From Enterobacter sp. Bisph1 (GTDB taxonomy: Bacteria; Pseudomonadota; Gammaproteobacteria; Enterobacterales; Enterobacteriaceae): 64,000 nt of DNA. Position 1 is the first letter of the stretch, and each line of letters opens with the position of its first letter. The notes beneath the pieces were generated by a model. The model was not told the origin of the DNA. It saw only the letters and a program-made list of their open reading frames with translations, and made no database searches. This document shows, piece after piece, positions 1 to 10,494 of this stretch. The stretch lies in assembly GCF_000814905.1 (NCBI RefSeq), contig NZ_JXAG01000034.1:124001-188000 (forward strand), in the 5' to 3' direction. The position numbers were made by a program, and so were the translations under genes.

Positions 1-462
1 CATCAGCCGCACGAGGTGGCGCGCGCTTTCGTCGATATCCGCCAGCGGCAGCATATCGCCCTGCGCATCAAGAAAACCGCGCAGCGTCATCACGCTGCCA
101 TCGTCGGCCAGTTCGCCTTCGTGGCGATAGAAGAGGCGGCGATAACCGTCATCGCCGGCAATCCAGCACTCGGCCAGCGGGCGATAGCGCCGCACGCGGT
201 AGCGTCCGGGTTCCGATTCGCGAAAGGTGAGAATAATGTGCAGGTGATGTTCACGCCCTTGCAGATCCCCCGGCGGGAACCAAAAGTCCTCGCGAACAAA
301 ATGGTACAGATCCGTCTGCGGTGATAACAACAGCGTTAAGGCGTCCAGCAGGCTCGATTTACCCCAGGCATTTTCGCCAATTAACACATTGTTTTGCTCA
401 AGCATCAGCGATAAACGGTTAATGCCACGAAAGCCGACAATCTCCACGCGCTCCAGAATCAT
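1..462 (-). CDS. ybjD: YbjD, OLD-family ATP-dependent nuclease-like protein (N-terminal part)
   Basis: Only the first 154 codons are inside the window; the gene runs off the left edge. The reading starts MILERVEIVGFRG and has a P-loop (GENAWGKSS, about residues 29-37), as in ABC-type ATPases of the OLD/RecF group. It follows E. coli YbjD almost residue for residue. OLD proteins couple an ABC ATPase to a C-terminal Toprim nuclease domain, which is outside the window. The role of YbjD is not well established. In K-12 aqpZ lies between ybjD and lysO; here the two genes face apart with no aqpZ between them. Confidence 0.93.
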   Translation of the reverse strand, partial: MILERVEIVGFRGINRLSLMLEQNNVLIGENAWGKSSLLDALTLLLSPQTDLYHFVREDFWFPPGDLQGREHHLHIILTFRESEPGRYRVRRYRPLAECWIAGDDGYRRLFYRHEGELADDGSVMTLRGFLDAQGDMLPLADIDESARHLVRLM

Positions 463-865
463 TCTTCCTCCGGCAGTTGGCTTTTTCCGCCTGTCCCGTA
501 AGAAGTATAGCGGGAGCAAAAGCGGCAAATCATGCGCTAAGTACAAAATATTATTGAAATTAAAGCGGTTGCGCGCGGGATTTATCATCGCACACACGCC
601 AGCGACGGGAGATAAGCCCCTCGCCGCTTTTCAAACAACGCGGGTAATGCGGCGTTATGCAATAATAAAAAAGTCTCTCCTGGCTAAAGGAGAAAATAAG
701 CGGCGGCGTGGCTCAGCTAACGTAGCGGAAAAAGGCAATATATCGATGCCGCTGCTTTCACCGTCTATTTTGGATATTCATTCCCTTTTTTTGCCGCTTT
801 ACTCATTTTCCTGCTTTGGGTAGTGTGTTCAGGGATGTTTCACTTTGCAAGGATTCGGGCGCTTC
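463..865. other. Divergent intergenic region ybjD/lysO
   Basis: About 400 bases with no convincing gene. In K-12 the aquaporin gene aqpZ lies here; no trace of an aquaporin reading frame is seen. The region must hold the promoters of ybjD (leftward) and lysO (rightward). A leftward terminator-like hairpin at 661-695 is described separately. Frames open across this stretch on the plus strand have no family resemblance and no ribosome site. Confidence 0.6.
661..695 (-). terminator. Leftward terminator-like hairpin upstream of ybjD
   Basis: On the minus strand a stem TCTCCT/AGGAGA with a 6-base loop, extendable by a G-T and a T-A pair, is followed after 3 bases by TTTTTTATTATT. It lies about 200 bases upstream of the ybjD start and points toward ybjD. 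It would end a short leftward transcript begun in the lysO leader, or act as an attenuator in the ybjD leader. No open frame ends just before it. Confidence 0.4.
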
Positions 866-1765
866 ATGTTTTCAGGACTGTTAATTATTCTTCTGCCGTT
901 GCTTATCGGTTACCTTATTCCCCTGCGTCACGCTGCTGCGCTAAAACTAATCAATAAAATGCTCAGTTGGATCGTTTATCTGATCCTCTTTTTTATGGGT
1001 ATCAGCCTCGCCTTTCTCGATAATCTCAGCGCTAACCTGCTGTCGATATTTCACTACTCAGCGGTCAGCGTAACGGTCATTCTGCTGTGTAATGCCGCCG
1101 GGCTATTGTGGCTGGAACGGACGCTGCCCTGGCATCATCAGCATCAGCAGGAAAAATTGCCCTCGCGTATTGCGATGGCGCTGGAATCTCTGCAACTGTG
1201 CGGCGTGGTGGTTATCGGCTTTGCGATTGGTCTTTCCGGGCTGGCATTTTTGCACTACGCCACCAAGGCCAGCGAATACACGCTAATTTTCCTGTTGTTG
1301 CTGGTGGGGATACAGTTGCGCAACAGCGGCATGACGCTAAAACAGATTGTCCTAAACCGCAGGGGAATGATCATCGCCGTGGTGGTGGCCATCAGCTCGC
1401 TGGCGGCCGGCGCAATTAATGCGCTTATTCTCGGCCTGCCGCTGAAAACTGGTCTGGCGATGGCTTCCGGCTTCGGCTGGTACTCACTGTCGGGTATTCT
1501 GCTGACGGAATCCTTCGGTCCGGTGATTGGCAGCGCGGCGTTCTTTAACGATCTGGCGCGCGAGCTTATCGCCATTATGCTGATCCCGGGGCTGGTGCGC
1601 CGCAGCCGCTCTACGGCGCTGGGTCTGTCGGGCGCCACGTCGATGGATTTCACCCTGCCGGTTTTGCAGCGCTCCGGTGGCCTGGAGCTGGTCCCCGCCG
1701 CGATTGTGCACGGTTTTATTCTTAGTTTGCTGGTCCCGCTGTTAATCGCCTTTTTCTCCGCCTGA
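866..1765 (+). CDS. lysO: L-lysine exporter LysO
   Basis: A 299-residue inner-membrane protein made almost wholly of hydrophobic segments, starting MFSGLLIILLPLL. It matches E. coli YbjE/LysO (DUF340 family) throughout, including the block ASGFGWYSLSGILLTES. LysO exports lysine and confers resistance to the analogue thialysine. The ATG at 866 gives the K-12 length; an in-frame TTG at 845 would add seven residues but has no ribosome site. An AAGGA lies rather far (13 bases) before the ATG. In K-12 the gene is repressed by ArgR; I see no convincing ARG box here. Confidence 0.92.
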   Translation: MFSGLLIILLPLLIGYLIPLRHAAALKLINKMLSWIVYLILFFMGISLAFLDNLSANLLSIFHYSAVSVTVILLCNAAGLLWLERTLPWHHQHQQEKLPSRIAMALESLQLCGVVVIGFAIGLSGLAFLHYATKASEYTLIFLLLLVGIQLRNSGMTLKQIVLNRRGMIIAVVVAISSLAAGAINALILGLPLKTGLAMASGFGWYSLSGILLTESFGPVIGSAAFFNDLARELIAIMLIPGLVRRSRSTALGLSGATSMDFTLPVLQRSGGLELVPAAIVHGFILSLLVPLLIAFFSA

Positions 1766-1798
1766 TACTCCTCTGGCGGTAGTCGTCTGCCGCCAAAC

Positions 1799-1812
1799 TT
1801 GCGCTAAATCAA
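1799..1812 (+). promoter_or_regulatory. FNR-like site upstream of hcp
   Basis: TTGCGCTAAATCAA fits the FNR consensus TTGAT-N4-ATCAA with one exact half and one half with two mismatches. It lies 100 bases before the hcp start. In E. coli, hcp-hcr is induced without oxygen by FNR. The exact promoter position is inferred. Confidence 0.5.
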
Positions 1813-1870
1813 TCTCACGTCAAATTGGCGAAAAATCGCTTTTAAGCCTTGCCACACCCGCATTATCTTA

Positions 1871-1893
1871 AACATGTATTTCAAATATAACTT
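1871..1893 (+). promoter_or_regulatory. NsrR operator upstream of hcp
   Basis: A 23-bp near-palindrome (AACATGTATTT, C, AAATATAACTT) close to the NsrR consensus of two 11-bp repeats AAGATGYATTT in inverted order. It lies 18 bases upstream of the hcp ATG, where bound repressor would block transcription. NsrR is the nitric-oxide-sensing repressor of hcp-hcr in E. coli, so site and target agree. Confidence 0.75.
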
Positions 1894-1911
1894 TAACAGA
1901 AAGGTGTGACC

Positions 1912-3564
1912 ATGTTTTGTGTGCAATGTGAACAAACCATCCGAACTCCGGCGGGCAACGGCTGTTCGTACGCGCAAGGTATGTGCGGTAAAACCGCCGA
2001 AACCTCCGACCTGCAGGATTTATTGATTGCCGCGTTACAAGGGCTCTCCGCCTGGGCCAGCAAAGCCCGTGAATTCGACCTGATTGACCATGAGATCGAT
2101 AACTTCGCGCCGCGCGCCTTCTTCTCTACCCTCACCAACGTTAACTTCGATTCCGTGCGCATTGTCGGTTACGCCCGTGAAGCGATTGCCAAACGTGAAG
2201 CGCTGAAAGCCCGCTGTCTCGCGATCGATCCGAGCGCCAGCGTCGACAATCCGATGGCCGACCTGCAGCTGGTCAGTGACGATCTGGGCGAATTACAGCG
2301 CCAGGCCGCGGAATTCACGCCGAATAAAGATAAAGCGACGATTGGCGAAAATATTCTTGGCCTGCGCCTGCTCTGCCTGTACGGCCTGAAAGGCGCGGCA
2401 GCGTATATGGAACACGCCCATGTGCTGGGCCAGTACGATAACGACATCTATGCCCGTTACCACAAAATTATGGCGTGGCTGGGCACCTGGCCTGCCGATA
2501 TGAATGCCCTGCTCGAATGTTCAATGGAAATTGGCCAGATGAACTTCAGCGTGATGAGCATTCTTGATGCCGGTGAAACCAGTATGTACGGTCACCCGAC
2601 GCCGACTCAGGTCAATGTGAAAGCCGTTGCCGGTAAAGCCATTCTGATTTCAGGTCACGACTTAAAAGATCTCTATAACCTGCTGCAGCAAACCGAAGGC
2701 ACAGGCGTCAACGTCTATACCCACGGTGAAATGCTACCGGCGCACGGCTATCCGGAACTGCGCAAATTTAAACACCTCGCCGGTAACTACGGCAGCGGCT
2801 GGCAGAATCAGCAGGTAGAATTCGCCCGCTTCCCGGGCCCGATTGTGATGACCTCCAACTGCATTATCGATCCGACCGTCGGTTCTTATGACGACCGTAT
2901 CTGGACGCGTAGCATTGTCGGCTGGCCGGGTGTTAACCATCTTGAAGGTGATGATTTCGCGCCGGTGATCCGCCAGGCACAGCAAATGTCCGGCTTCCCG
3001 TTCAGTGAGATCGAACATCTGATCACCGTTGGCTTTGGTCGCCAGACGCTGCTCGGTGCGGTAGACACGCTGATCGATTTGGTCAGCCGTGAAAAACTGC
3101 GTCACGTCTTCCTCGTCGGCGGCTGTGACGGCGCGCGCGGTGAGCGTAACTACTTCACCGATTTCGCCACTCAAGTACCGGACGACTGCCTGATCCTGAC
3201 GCTGGCCTGCGGTAAATACCGTTTCAACAAACTCGACTTTGGCAATATTGAAGGTCTGCCGCGCCTGATCGATGCCGGTCAGTGTAACGACGCTTACTCA
3301 GCGATTATCCTGGCGGTAACGCTGGCGGAAAAATTGGGCTGCGGGGTTAACGATCTGCCGCTGTCGCTGGTGCTCTCCTGGTTTGAACAAAAAGCGATTG
3401 TCATCCTGCTGACGCTGCTGTCGCTGGGTGTGACCAATATTGTTACCGGGCCGACCGCGCCGGGCTTCCTGACGCCGGATCTGTTAGCGGTGCTGAACGA
3501 GAAATTCGGCCTGCGCCAGGTGACGACTGTCGAGCAGGATATGCAGCAGCTGTTGAGCGCATAA
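1912..3564 (+). CDS. hcp: Hybrid-cluster protein Hcp (hydroxylamine / NO reductase)
   Basis: A 550-residue cytoplasmic Fe-S protein, nearly identical to E. coli Hcp over its full length. The N-terminus has Cys3, Cys6, Cys18 and Cys25, the pattern that holds the proximal cluster in enteric Hcp; ligands for the hybrid 4Fe-2S-2O cluster lie further on (for example in [16 protein letters not shown] and the LTLACGKYR block). Hcp reduces nitric oxide at low concentration and has hydroxylamine reductase activity. The start is the ATG at 1912, behind AGAAAGGTG; a GTG two codons earlier is less likely. hcr follows 10 bases later, in one operon. Confidence 0.96.
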   Translation: MFCVQCEQTIRTPAGNGCSYAQGMCGKTAETSDLQDLLIAALQGLSAWASKAREFDLIDHEIDNFAPRAFFSTLTNVNFDSVRIVGYAREAIAKREALKARCLAIDPSASVDNPMADLQLVSDDLGELQRQAAEFTPNKDKATIGENILGLRLLCLYGLKGAAAYMEHAHVLGQYDNDIYARYHKIMAWLGTWPADMNALLECSMEIGQMNFSVMSILDAGETSMYGHPTPTQVNVKAVAGKAILISGHDLKDLYNLLQQTEGTGVNVYTHGEMLPAHGYPELRKFKHLAGNYGSGWQNQQVEFARFPGPIVMTSNCIIDPTVGSYDDRIWTRSIVGWPGVNHLEGDDFAPVIRQAQQMSGFPFSEIEHLITVGFGRQTLLGAVDTLIDLVSREKLRHVFLVGGCDGARGERNYFTDFATQVPDDCLILTLACGKYRFNKLDFGNIEGLPRLIDAGQCNDAYSAIILAVTLAEKLGCGVNDLPLSLVLSWFEQKAIVILLTLLSLGVTNIVTGPTAPGFLTPDLLAVLNEKFGLRQVTTVEQDMQQLLSA

Positions 3565-3574
3565 GGAGCCAAAC

Positions 3575-4543
3575 ATGACCATGCCAACCCCGCAATGCCC
3601 GTGGCGTATGCAGGTTCACCACATCCATCAGGAAACGCCGGATGTCTGGACGCTGTCGCTGTTATGCCATGATTTTTACCCGTATCGCGCCGGTCAATAT
3701 GCGCTGGTGAGTATCGGCAACAGCGCTGAAACGCTGCGTGCCTATACCCTTTCGTCAACGCCGGGCGTCAGCGAATACATTACGCTCACCGTCCGCCGTA
3801 TCGATGATGGCGCAGGTTCGCAGTGGCTGACACAACAGGTAAAACGCGGCGATTATCTGTGGCTCTCCGACGCGCAGGGGGAATTTACCTGCGATAACGA
3901 AGCGAACGATAAGTTTCTGCTGCTGGCGGCAGGGTGCGGCGTGACGCCGATTATGTCGATGCGCCGCTGGCTGGCGAAAAACCGTCCGCAAGCTGACGTG
4001 CAGGTGATCTTTAACGTGCGTTCACCTGCGGATGTAATTTTTGCCGAGGAATGGCGCGATTATCCGGTGACGCTGGTGGCGGAAAACAACGCTACGCTGG
4101 GCTTTGTTTCGGGGCGTTTGAGCCACGAACTGCTCAGCCAGGTGCCGGATCTGGCGGCGCGTACGGTAATGACCTGCGGACCGGCGGCGTATATGGATTG
4201 GGTTGAGAGCGAAGTGAAAGCCCTCGGCGTGACACGTTTCTTTAAAGAGAAATTCTTCACACCGGTGGCGGAAGCCGCCACCAGCGGGCTGAAATTCAGC
4301 AAACTCTCGCCGATGAAAAACTTCTACGCACCGGCAGGGGTTACGCTACTGGAAGCGCTGGAGAGCAACAAAGTGCCGGTAAACGTCGCCTGTCGCGCCG
4401 GTGTTTGCGGCTGCTGTAAAACCCAGGTCATCTCCGGCGAATACACGGTTAGCAGCACCATGACGCTGACGGAACAGGAGATAGCAGACGGCTTTGTGCT
4501 GGCCTGCTCCTGCCATCCGCAAGGGGATTTGGTCCTTGCCTGA
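3575..4543 (+). CDS. hcr: Hcr, NADH oxidoreductase for Hcp
   Basis: A 322-residue protein with three parts: a flavin-binding barrel (RAYTLSSTP near residue 52), an NAD-binding domain (LLAAGCGVTPIMSMRRWL), and a C-terminal plant-type 2Fe-2S ferredoxin domain (CRAGVCGCCKT plus a later Cys). It passes electrons from NADH to Hcp. The length equals the K-12 protein. TAAGGAGCC lies just before the ATG, and a strong terminator follows the stop. Confidence 0.96.
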   Translation: MTMPTPQCPWRMQVHHIHQETPDVWTLSLLCHDFYPYRAGQYALVSIGNSAETLRAYTLSSTPGVSEYITLTVRRIDDGAGSQWLTQQVKRGDYLWLSDAQGEFTCDNEANDKFLLLAAGCGVTPIMSMRRWLAKNRPQADVQVIFNVRSPADVIFAEEWRDYPVTLVAENNATLGFVSGRLSHELLSQVPDLAARTVMTCGPAAYMDWVESEVKALGVTRFFKEKFFTPVAEAATSGLKFSKLSPMKNFYAPAGVTLLEALESNKVPVNVACRAGVCGCCKTQVISGEYTVSSTMTLTEQEIADGFVLACSCHPQGDLVLA

Positions 4544-4550
4544 ACAACAA

Positions 4551-4590
4551 TAAAAAAGCGCCCCCGGTTTGCAGGGGCGCTTTTTTTTTA
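4551..4590. terminator. Rho-independent terminator after hcr
   Basis: An AGCGCCCC/GGGGCGCT stem with a short loop, A-run on the left and a T-run of nine on the right. It works on both strands and separates the convergent hcr and DoxX genes. Confidence 0.9.
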
Positions 4591-4596
4591 TCGGTT

Positions 4597-5025
4597 TCAC
4601 TTCCAGGCAGGTGCCACGGAATACCGCCCAGCCCCCAAAAACGCCACCGCCAGCGATCCAATAAAGAAGTAGACGATACTCTCGATAGCCCACGCACCGG
4701 TGGAATCCAGCATCCCGGTTTTATTGATCCCCACCAGCAGCCACGCCACAACCATGGTAAACGCCAGTACCAGCGCGGAAGGACGCGTCAGCACGCCGAG
4801 AATAATCAGCAGCGGACACAGCACTTCGCCAATCAGCACGCCATAAGCGATAAAACCCGGTAGTCCCTTCGACACCAGCATGCCTGCAATACCATCAATA
4901 CCGCCGATTAATTTATGCAGCCCGTGAAAAAGCATCAGCCCGCCAACCATTAACCGTAACAACAGACGACCAAAATCGTCATGGGAAAAGATATTATTTA
5001 CTGAGTTTAACAATGATTTAACCAT
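4597..5025 (-). CDS. DoxX family membrane protein
   Basis: A 142-residue protein with about four membrane helices. The pattern RLLLRLMVGGLMLFHGLHKL near the N-terminus, then GVLIGEVLCPLLIILG, is typical of the DoxX/SURF4-like family. Some DoxX proteins are membrane subunits linked to quinone or redox enzymes, but the role of most enterobacterial members is unknown. It is divergent from poxB with about 150 bases between. K-12 has no gene here between hcr and poxB. A function in redox stress is only suggested by the neighbours. Confidence 0.85.
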   Translation of the reverse strand: MVKSLLNSVNNIFSHDDFGRLLLRLMVGGLMLFHGLHKLIGGIDGIAGMLVSKGLPGFIAYGVLIGEVLCPLLIILGVLTRPSALVLAFTMVVAWLLVGINKTGMLDSTGAWAIESIVYFFIGSLAVAFLGAGRYSVAPAWK

Positions 5026-5178
5026 TTGAAATGATTCCTGTTTTCATTGACCTGTTACAGACTATTCCGAACTGTAACTAAAATAAACCCCTGTTTTAGA
5101 AAAGGTCAGCGTAAATCCGCGTTACGGCGCATTCATTGTCTAAGCTTGTAGGCAAGATCACATAAAGGAGCGTCGTAG

Positions 5179-6897
5179 ATGAAACAGACAGTGGCAGCTT
5201 ATCTCGCTAAAACGCTGGAGCAGGCCGGAGTAAAACGCATTTGGGGCGTGACGGGAGATTCGCTGAATGGCCTGAGCGATAGCCTGAACCGCATGGGTAC
5301 CATCGATTGGATGCCGACGCGTCATGAAGAGGTTGCAGCCTTTGCCGCCGGCGCGGAGGCGCAGCTCACCGGTGAGTTAGCCGTCTGCGCAGGCTCTTGT
5401 GGGCCTGGCAACCTACATTTGATTAACGGTTTGTTCGACTGCCATCGCAATCATGTTCCGGTACTGGCGATTGCTGCCCATATTCCCTCCAGCGAGATCG
5501 GCAGCGGTTATTTCCAGGAAACCCATCCGCAGGAGCTGTTTCGCGAATGCAGTCACTACTGCGAACTGGTCTCTAATCCAGAACAGATCCCCCAGGTGCT
5601 GGCGATAGCGATGCGCAAAGCGGTGCTCAACAAAGGGGTATCGGTTATCGTGCTGCCGGGGGATGTGGCGCTGAAACCCGCGCCGGAAAGCGCCAGCACT
5701 CACTGGTACAGCGCGCCGCCGCCTGTAGTGACGCCAGCGGAAGAGGAGCTGCGTAAGCTGGCGCAACTGTTGCGCTACTCCAGCAATATCGCCCTGCTAT
5801 GCGGGAACGGCTGCGCAGGCGCACATCAAGAGTTACTAGCGTTTGCCGGTAAGCTCAACGCGCCGATTGTTCATGCCATGCGCGGGAAAGAGCACGTCGA
5901 ATATGACAACCCGTATGATGTCGGTATGACCGGGCTGATTGGTTTCTCATCGGGTTTTCATACCATGATGAATGCCGATACGCTGGTGCTGCTCGGTACG
6001 CAGTTCCCCTATCGCGCGTTCTACCCCACGGATGCCAAAATCATCCAGATTGATATCAATCCGGCCAGTATTGGCGCGCACAGTAAGGTCGATATGGCGC
6101 TGATCGGCGATATCAAATCCACCCTCGCCGCTCTGCTACCGCTGCTGGAAGCCAAAACCGATCGTAAATTCCTCGACAAAGCGCTGGCGGATTACCGCGA
6201 AGCACGCAAAGGTCTCGACGATTTAGCCAAACCCAGCGATAAGGCGATTCACCCTCAGTATCTGGCGCAACAGATCAGCCACTTCGCCGACGAAGATGCT
6301 ATTTTCACCTGCGATGTGGGTACGCCAACCGTGTGGGCGGCGCGTTATTTGAAAATGAACGGCAAGCGCCGCCTGATTGGCTCCTTTAACCACGGTTCAA
6401 TGGCTAACGCCATGCCGCAGGCGCTGGGAGCGCAGGCCACCTTCCCACAACGGCAGGTGGTGGCGCTGTGCGGCGATGGCGGTTTTAGCATGTTGATGGG
6501 CGATTTCCTGTCGGTGGTGCAGATGAAGCTGCCGCTAAAAATTATCGTCTTTAATAACAGCGTGCTCGGGTTTGTGGCGATGGAGATGAAAGCGGGTGGC
6601 TATCTGACGGACGGAACGGATCTGCAGGACACCAACTTTGCGCGTATCGCCGAGGCCTGCGGTATAACCGGGATTCGCGTGGAGCACTCCGCCGATGTCG
6701 ACGACGCGCTGCAGCGGGCTTTCTCGATCGATGGTCCGGTGCTGGTGGACGTGACCGTCGCCAAAGAGGAGCTGGCGATCCCGCCGCAAATCAAACTTGA
6801 GCAGGCGAAAGGTTTCAGCCTGTATATGATGCGCGCCATCATTAGCGGGCGCGGCGATGAGGTGATCGAACTGGCGAAAACCAACTGGCTCAGGTAA
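5179..6897 (+). CDS. poxB: Pyruvate dehydrogenase (quinone) / pyruvate oxidase PoxB
   Basis: A 572-residue ThDP- and FAD-dependent enzyme that turns pyruvate to acetate and CO2 and passes electrons to ubiquinone at the inner membrane. It has the same length as E. coli PoxB. Visible features are the ThDP-activating Glu50 ([11 protein letters not shown]), the central FAD domain, the ThDP/Mg motif [12 protein letters not shown], and a C-terminal tail of the membrane-binding type ([18 protein letters not shown]). AAAGGAG precedes the ATG. In K-12 poxB is a stationary-phase RpoS gene and is often read through into ltaE, which follows here 38 bases later. Confidence 0.97.
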   Translation: MKQTVAAYLAKTLEQAGVKRIWGVTGDSLNGLSDSLNRMGTIDWMPTRHEEVAAFAAGAEAQLTGELAVCAGSCGPGNLHLINGLFDCHRNHVPVLAIAAHIPSSEIGSGYFQETHPQELFRECSHYCELVSNPEQIPQVLAIAMRKAVLNKGVSVIVLPGDVALKPAPESASTHWYSAPPPVVTPAEEELRKLAQLLRYSSNIALLCGNGCAGAHQELLAFAGKLNAPIVHAMRGKEHVEYDNPYDVGMTGLIGFSSGFHTMMNADTLVLLGTQFPYRAFYPTDAKIIQIDINPASIGAHSKVDMALIGDIKSTLAALLPLLEAKTDRKFLDKALADYREARKGLDDLAKPSDKAIHPQYLAQQISHFADEDAIFTCDVGTPTVWAARYLKMNGKRRLIGSFNHGSMANAMPQALGAQATFPQRQVVALCGDGGFSMLMGDFLSVVQMKLPLKIIVFNNSVLGFVAMEMKAGGYLTDGTDLQDTNFARIAEACGITGIRVEHSADVDDALQRAFSIDGPVLVDVTVAKEELAIPPQIKLEQAKGFSLYMMRAIISGRGDEVIELAKTNWLR

Positions 6898-6935
6898 AAC
6901 AGAAGGCATTATCCATCGTCAGACAAGGAAATGCC

Positions 6936-7934
6936 GTGATTGATCTACGCAGTGATACCGTTACCCGACCGAGCCGCGCCATGCTGGAAAAGATGATGGC
7001 CGCCCCGGTCGGGGACGATGTTTACGGTGACGACCCAACGGTCAACGAACTGCAGCGTTACGCCGCCAACCTGAGCGGAAAAGAGGCGGCGCTGTTTTTA
7101 CCCACCGGCACGCAGGCCAATCTGGTGGCATTGTTGAGCCACTGCGAACGCGGTGAAGAGTACATTGTCGGCCAGGGCGCACATAACTATCTGTATGAAG
7201 CGGGCGGCGCGGCGGTGCTGGGCAGCATTCAGCCGCAGCCGATTGATGCCGCAGCCGACGGTACGCTGCCGCTGGACAAAGTGGCCGCTAAAATCAAAGC
7301 CGATGATATTCACTTTGCCCGCACTAAACTGCTAAGCCTCGAAAATACCCACAACGGAAAAGTATTACCCCGTGATTACCTGCAGCAAGCGTGGGAATTC
7401 ACCCGCCAGCGCGGGCTGTCGCTGCACGTGGATGGCGCACGCATCTTTAATGCGCTGGTGGAGTACGGCTGCGAGCTAAAAGAGATTACTCAGTTTTGCG
7501 ACTCGTTCACCATTTGCCTGTCAAAAGGGCTCGGCACGCCGGTAGGCTCCCTGCTGGTGGGTGACAAAGCCTATATTGCCCGCGCCAACCGCTGGCGCAA
7601 AATGACCGGTGGCGGCATGCGCCAGGCCGGGATTCTGGCGGCGGCCGGGCTGTATGCGCTGCAGCATAACGTTGAGCGGTTAAAAGAGGATCACGATAAT
7701 GCCGCCTGGCTGGCCGTACAGTTGCAAGAGATTGGCGCGGATGTGATGCGACACGATACCAATATGCTGTTTATCCGCGTGGGCGAAAAGTCCGAGGCGC
7801 TGGCGGCATTTCTGCGCGAGCGCGACGTGCTGATCAATGCCTCGCCGGTGGTGCGGCTGGTGACGCATCTGGACGTCAACCGCCAGCAACTGGCGGACGT
7901 GGTTCACCACTGGCAGGCATTTTTACAGCACTGA
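6936..7934 (+). CDS. ltaE: Low-specificity L-threonine aldolase LtaE
   Basis: A 332-residue PLP-dependent fold-type I enzyme that splits threonine and allo-threonine to glycine and acetaldehyde. The PLP lysine is K197 in [23 protein letters not shown] carries the cofactor Asp. The start is GTG at 6936, giving [12 protein letters not shown] as in K-12, with AAGGAA upstream. ybjT begins 10 bases after the stop, so poxB-ltaE-ybjT look like one transcript. Confidence 0.96.
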   Translation: MIDLRSDTVTRPSRAMLEKMMAAPVGDDVYGDDPTVNELQRYAANLSGKEAALFLPTGTQANLVALLSHCERGEEYIVGQGAHNYLYEAGGAAVLGSIQPQPIDAAADGTLPLDKVAAKIKADDIHFARTKLLSLENTHNGKVLPRDYLQQAWEFTRQRGLSLHVDGARIFNALVEYGCELKEITQFCDSFTICLSKGLGTPVGSLLVGDKAYIARANRWRKMTGGGMRQAGILAAAGLYALQHNVERLKEDHDNAAWLAVQLQEIGADVMRHDTNMLFIRVGEKSEALAAFLRERDVLINASPVVRLVTHLDVNRQQLADVVHHWQAFLQH

Positions 7935-7944
7935 GGAGCCGGAT

Positions 7945-9381
7945 GTGGCGCAGCGGATACTGGTGCTTGGTGCCAGCGGTTATATCGGACAACGGCTGGT
8001 GGAAGCGCTTAGCCAGCAGGGTCATCAGGTTAAAGCAGCGGCACGAAATCTCGCCCGGTTAGAGAAGCAGCAACTGCCGGGCGTAACCTGCCATCGCGTG
8101 GATCTCTGGTGGCCGCAGGCGCTGCCCGGGTTATTAGAGGGTATCGATACCCTCTACTATCTGGTGCACAGCATGGGGGAAAGCGGGGATTTTGTCGCCC
8201 ATGAGCGGCAAATCGCCCTCAACGTGCGCGATGCCCTGCGCGAATCGTCCGTTAAGCAGGTTATTTTTCTCAGTTCGTTACAGGCCAAAAACGCCACCGA
8301 TTCCGGTCATCTGCTGGCCCGGCAATATACCGGCGATCTGCTGCGTAGCGCTGGGATCCCGGTAACGGAACTGCGCGCCGGTATCATTGTCGGCGCCGGT
8401 TCCGCCGCGTTCGAAGTGATGCGCGATATGGTGTTTAACCTGCCGGTGCTGACGCCGCCGCGCTGGGTACGTTCGCGCACCACGCCGATTGCGCTGGAAA
8501 ACGTGATGCACTATCTGGTTGAGCTGCTCAATCATCCTGCCGAGGCGCATCGGGTGTTTGAGGCCGCCGGGCCGGAGGTGCTGAGTTATCAGCAGCAGTT
8601 CGAACATTTTATGCGGGTCAGCGGTGTGCACCGTCCGCTGATCCCTATTCCCCTGCCCACGCGCTTTATCTCCATTTGGTTTTTACACCTGATTACCTCT
8701 GTGCCGCCCACCATCGCTAAGGCGTTAATTCAGGGGCTTAAACACGATCTGCTGGCGGATGACGGCGAACTGCGCCGCCTGATCCCGCAAACCTTAATCC
8801 CCTTTGATGACGCGGTACGCCGCACCTTACAGGAAGAGGAGAAGCTGGTGAACTCCAGCGACTGGGGCTACGATCCGCAGGCCTTTTCCCGCTGGCGTCC
8901 GCAATATGGTTACTACCCCAAGCAGGCCGGTTATACGGTAAAAACCTCTGCCAGCCTTAGCGCATTATGGGAAGTGGTTAACCGTATCGGCGGTAAAGAG
9001 CGCTACTTCTTTGGCAATCTGCTGTGGCAAACCCGCGCGGCGCTGGATAGTCTGGCCGGGCATACACTGCCTCGGGGCCGACCGACGCGCCCCTATCTGC
9101 AGGTGGGCGACGCTGTCGACAGCTGGAAAGTGATTATTGTTGAGCCACAACAGCAGCTGGCCTTACTGTTCGGCATGAAAGCACCGGGGCTGGGGCGACT
9201 GAGTTTTACCCTGCAGGATAAAGGCGATCATCGCCTGCTGGATGTGCGTGCCTGGTGGCATCCCCACGGTATGCCGGGCTTAGGCTACTGGCTGCTAATG
9301 TTCCCGGCACACCTGTTTATTTTTCGCGGCATGGCGCAGCGCATTGCCCGTCTGGCAGAACAAAAGAGAGAAAAAGAGTGA
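7945..9381 (+). CDS. ybjT: YbjT, SDR/NAD(P)-binding protein with DUF2867 domain
   Basis: A 478-residue protein. The first third is a Rossmann fold of the atypical SDR type ([18 protein letters not shown]); the last part (from about residue 320) matches the DUF2867 domain seen in E. coli YbjT, ending with a hydrophobic segment. The start is GTG (7945) behind GAGGAGCC. No reaction is known. It follows ltaE closely, and ybjS, another SDR, lies 94 bases downstream. Confidence 0.9.
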   Translation: MAQRILVLGASGYIGQRLVEALSQQGHQVKAAARNLARLEKQQLPGVTCHRVDLWWPQALPGLLEGIDTLYYLVHSMGESGDFVAHERQIALNVRDALRESSVKQVIFLSSLQAKNATDSGHLLARQYTGDLLRSAGIPVTELRAGIIVGAGSAAFEVMRDMVFNLPVLTPPRWVRSRTTPIALENVMHYLVELLNHPAEAHRVFEAAGPEVLSYQQQFEHFMRVSGVHRPLIPIPLPTRFISIWFLHLITSVPPTIAKALIQGLKHDLLADDGELRRLIPQTLIPFDDAVRRTLQEEEKLVNSSDWGYDPQAFSRWRPQYGYYPKQAGYTVKTSASLSALWEVVNRIGGKERYFFGNLLWQTRAALDSLAGHTLPRGRPTRPYLQVGDAVDSWKVIIVEPQQQLALLFGMKAPGLGRLSFTLQDKGDHRLLDVRAWWHPHGMPGLGYWLLMFPAHLFIFRGMAQRIARLAEQKREKE

Positions 9382-9475
9382 AGGTGAGCGCTTTTCTTTT
9401 CGTTATCCCATTGCATAAGAGCCTATTTCACGAAAGAATGCCCGCGATAAAGGCTTATCAACACAATGGATCGAT

Positions 9476-10489
9476 ATGAAGGTACTGGTCACGGGCGCCA
9501 CCAGCGGTTTAGGCCGAAACGCGGTCGAGTATTTACGCCAAAAAGGGATTAGCGTCAGAGCCACCGGCCGTAACGAAGCGATGGGCAAACTGCTGTGCAA
9601 AATGGGGGCAGAATTTGTGCATGCGGATCTGACCGAACTGGTCTCTTCGCAGGCAAAAGTGATGCTTGCCGGTATCGATACGCTGTGGCACTGCTCAAGC
9701 TTCACCTCGCCGTGGGGAACGCAAGAGGCGTTTGACCTGGCGAATGTCCGCGCCACTCGCCGTCTCGGTGAATGGGCCGTCGCCTGGGGCGTACGCAACT
9801 TCGTGCATATTTCCTCACCTTCGCTCTATTTCGATTACCATCACCACCGTGATATCGACGAAAGTTTTCGCCCGGTGCGTTTTGCCAATGAATTCGCCCG
9901 CAGCAAAGCCGCCGGTGAACAGGTGATCGATCTGCTGACCCAGGCCAACCCGAACACCCGTTTCACCATTTTGCGTCCGCAAAGCCTGTTTGGCCCCCAT
10001 GATAAAGTGTTTATTCCGCGCCTGGCGCAGATGATGCAGCATTACCGCAGCGTATTGTTGCCGCGCGGCGGCGACGCTCTGGTGGATATGACCTATTACG
10101 AAAACGCGGTGCATGCGATGTGGCTCGCCAGCCAGCCGCAGTGCGATAATCTGCCGTCCGGGCGGGCATACAATATTACCAACGGCGAACCGCGCTCCCT
10201 GCGCAGTATTGTGCAGACGTTAATCGATGAGTTGGATATTCACTGCCGTATTCGTTCAGTGCCGTACACGATGCTGGATATGGTTGCGCGCAGCATGGAG
10301 CATTTCGGCGACAAGCGCGCCAAAGAGCCCGCCTTCACGCACTATGGCGTGTCAAAGCTCAATTTTGATTTCACGCTGGATATCAGCCGCGCACAGCAGG
10401 AACTGGGCTATACGCCGATAGTGACGCTGGATGAAGGCATCAAACGCACGGCGTACTGGTTAAAAGATCACGGCAAACTCCACCGCTAA
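9476..10489 (+). CDS. ybjS: YbjS, NAD-dependent epimerase/dehydratase family protein
   Basis: A 337-residue extended-SDR protein, the same length as K-12 YbjS. The N-terminus has the cofactor motif [16 protein letters not shown], followed by [12 protein letters not shown] and a later lysine near the usual YxxxK position ([10 protein letters not shown]). The family includes sugar-nucleotide epimerases and sterol-type dehydrogenases; the substrate of YbjS is unknown. A 94-base spacer separates it from ybjT. Confidence 0.9.
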   Translation: MKVLVTGATSGLGRNAVEYLRQKGISVRATGRNEAMGKLLCKMGAEFVHADLTELVSSQAKVMLAGIDTLWHCSSFTSPWGTQEAFDLANVRATRRLGEWAVAWGVRNFVHISSPSLYFDYHHHRDIDESFRPVRFANEFARSKAAGEQVIDLLTQANPNTRFTILRPQSLFGPHDKVFIPRLAQMMQHYRSVLLPRGGDALVDMTYYENAVHAMWLASQPQCDNLPSGRAYNITNGEPRSLRSIVQTLIDELDIHCRIRSVPYTMLDMVARSMEHFGDKRAKEPAFTHYGVSKLNFDFTLDISRAQQELGYTPIVTLDEGIKRTAYWLKDHGKLHR

Positions 10490-10494
10490 AGCGC

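Noticed and set aside
389-823. 144-codon plus-strand frame across the ybjD/lysO gap
   Set aside because: It begins antisense inside ybjD, has no ribosome site and its composition is not protein-like.
463-865. Lysine riboswitch in the lysO leader
   Set aside because: I looked for the L-box core sequences; they are not present on either strand.
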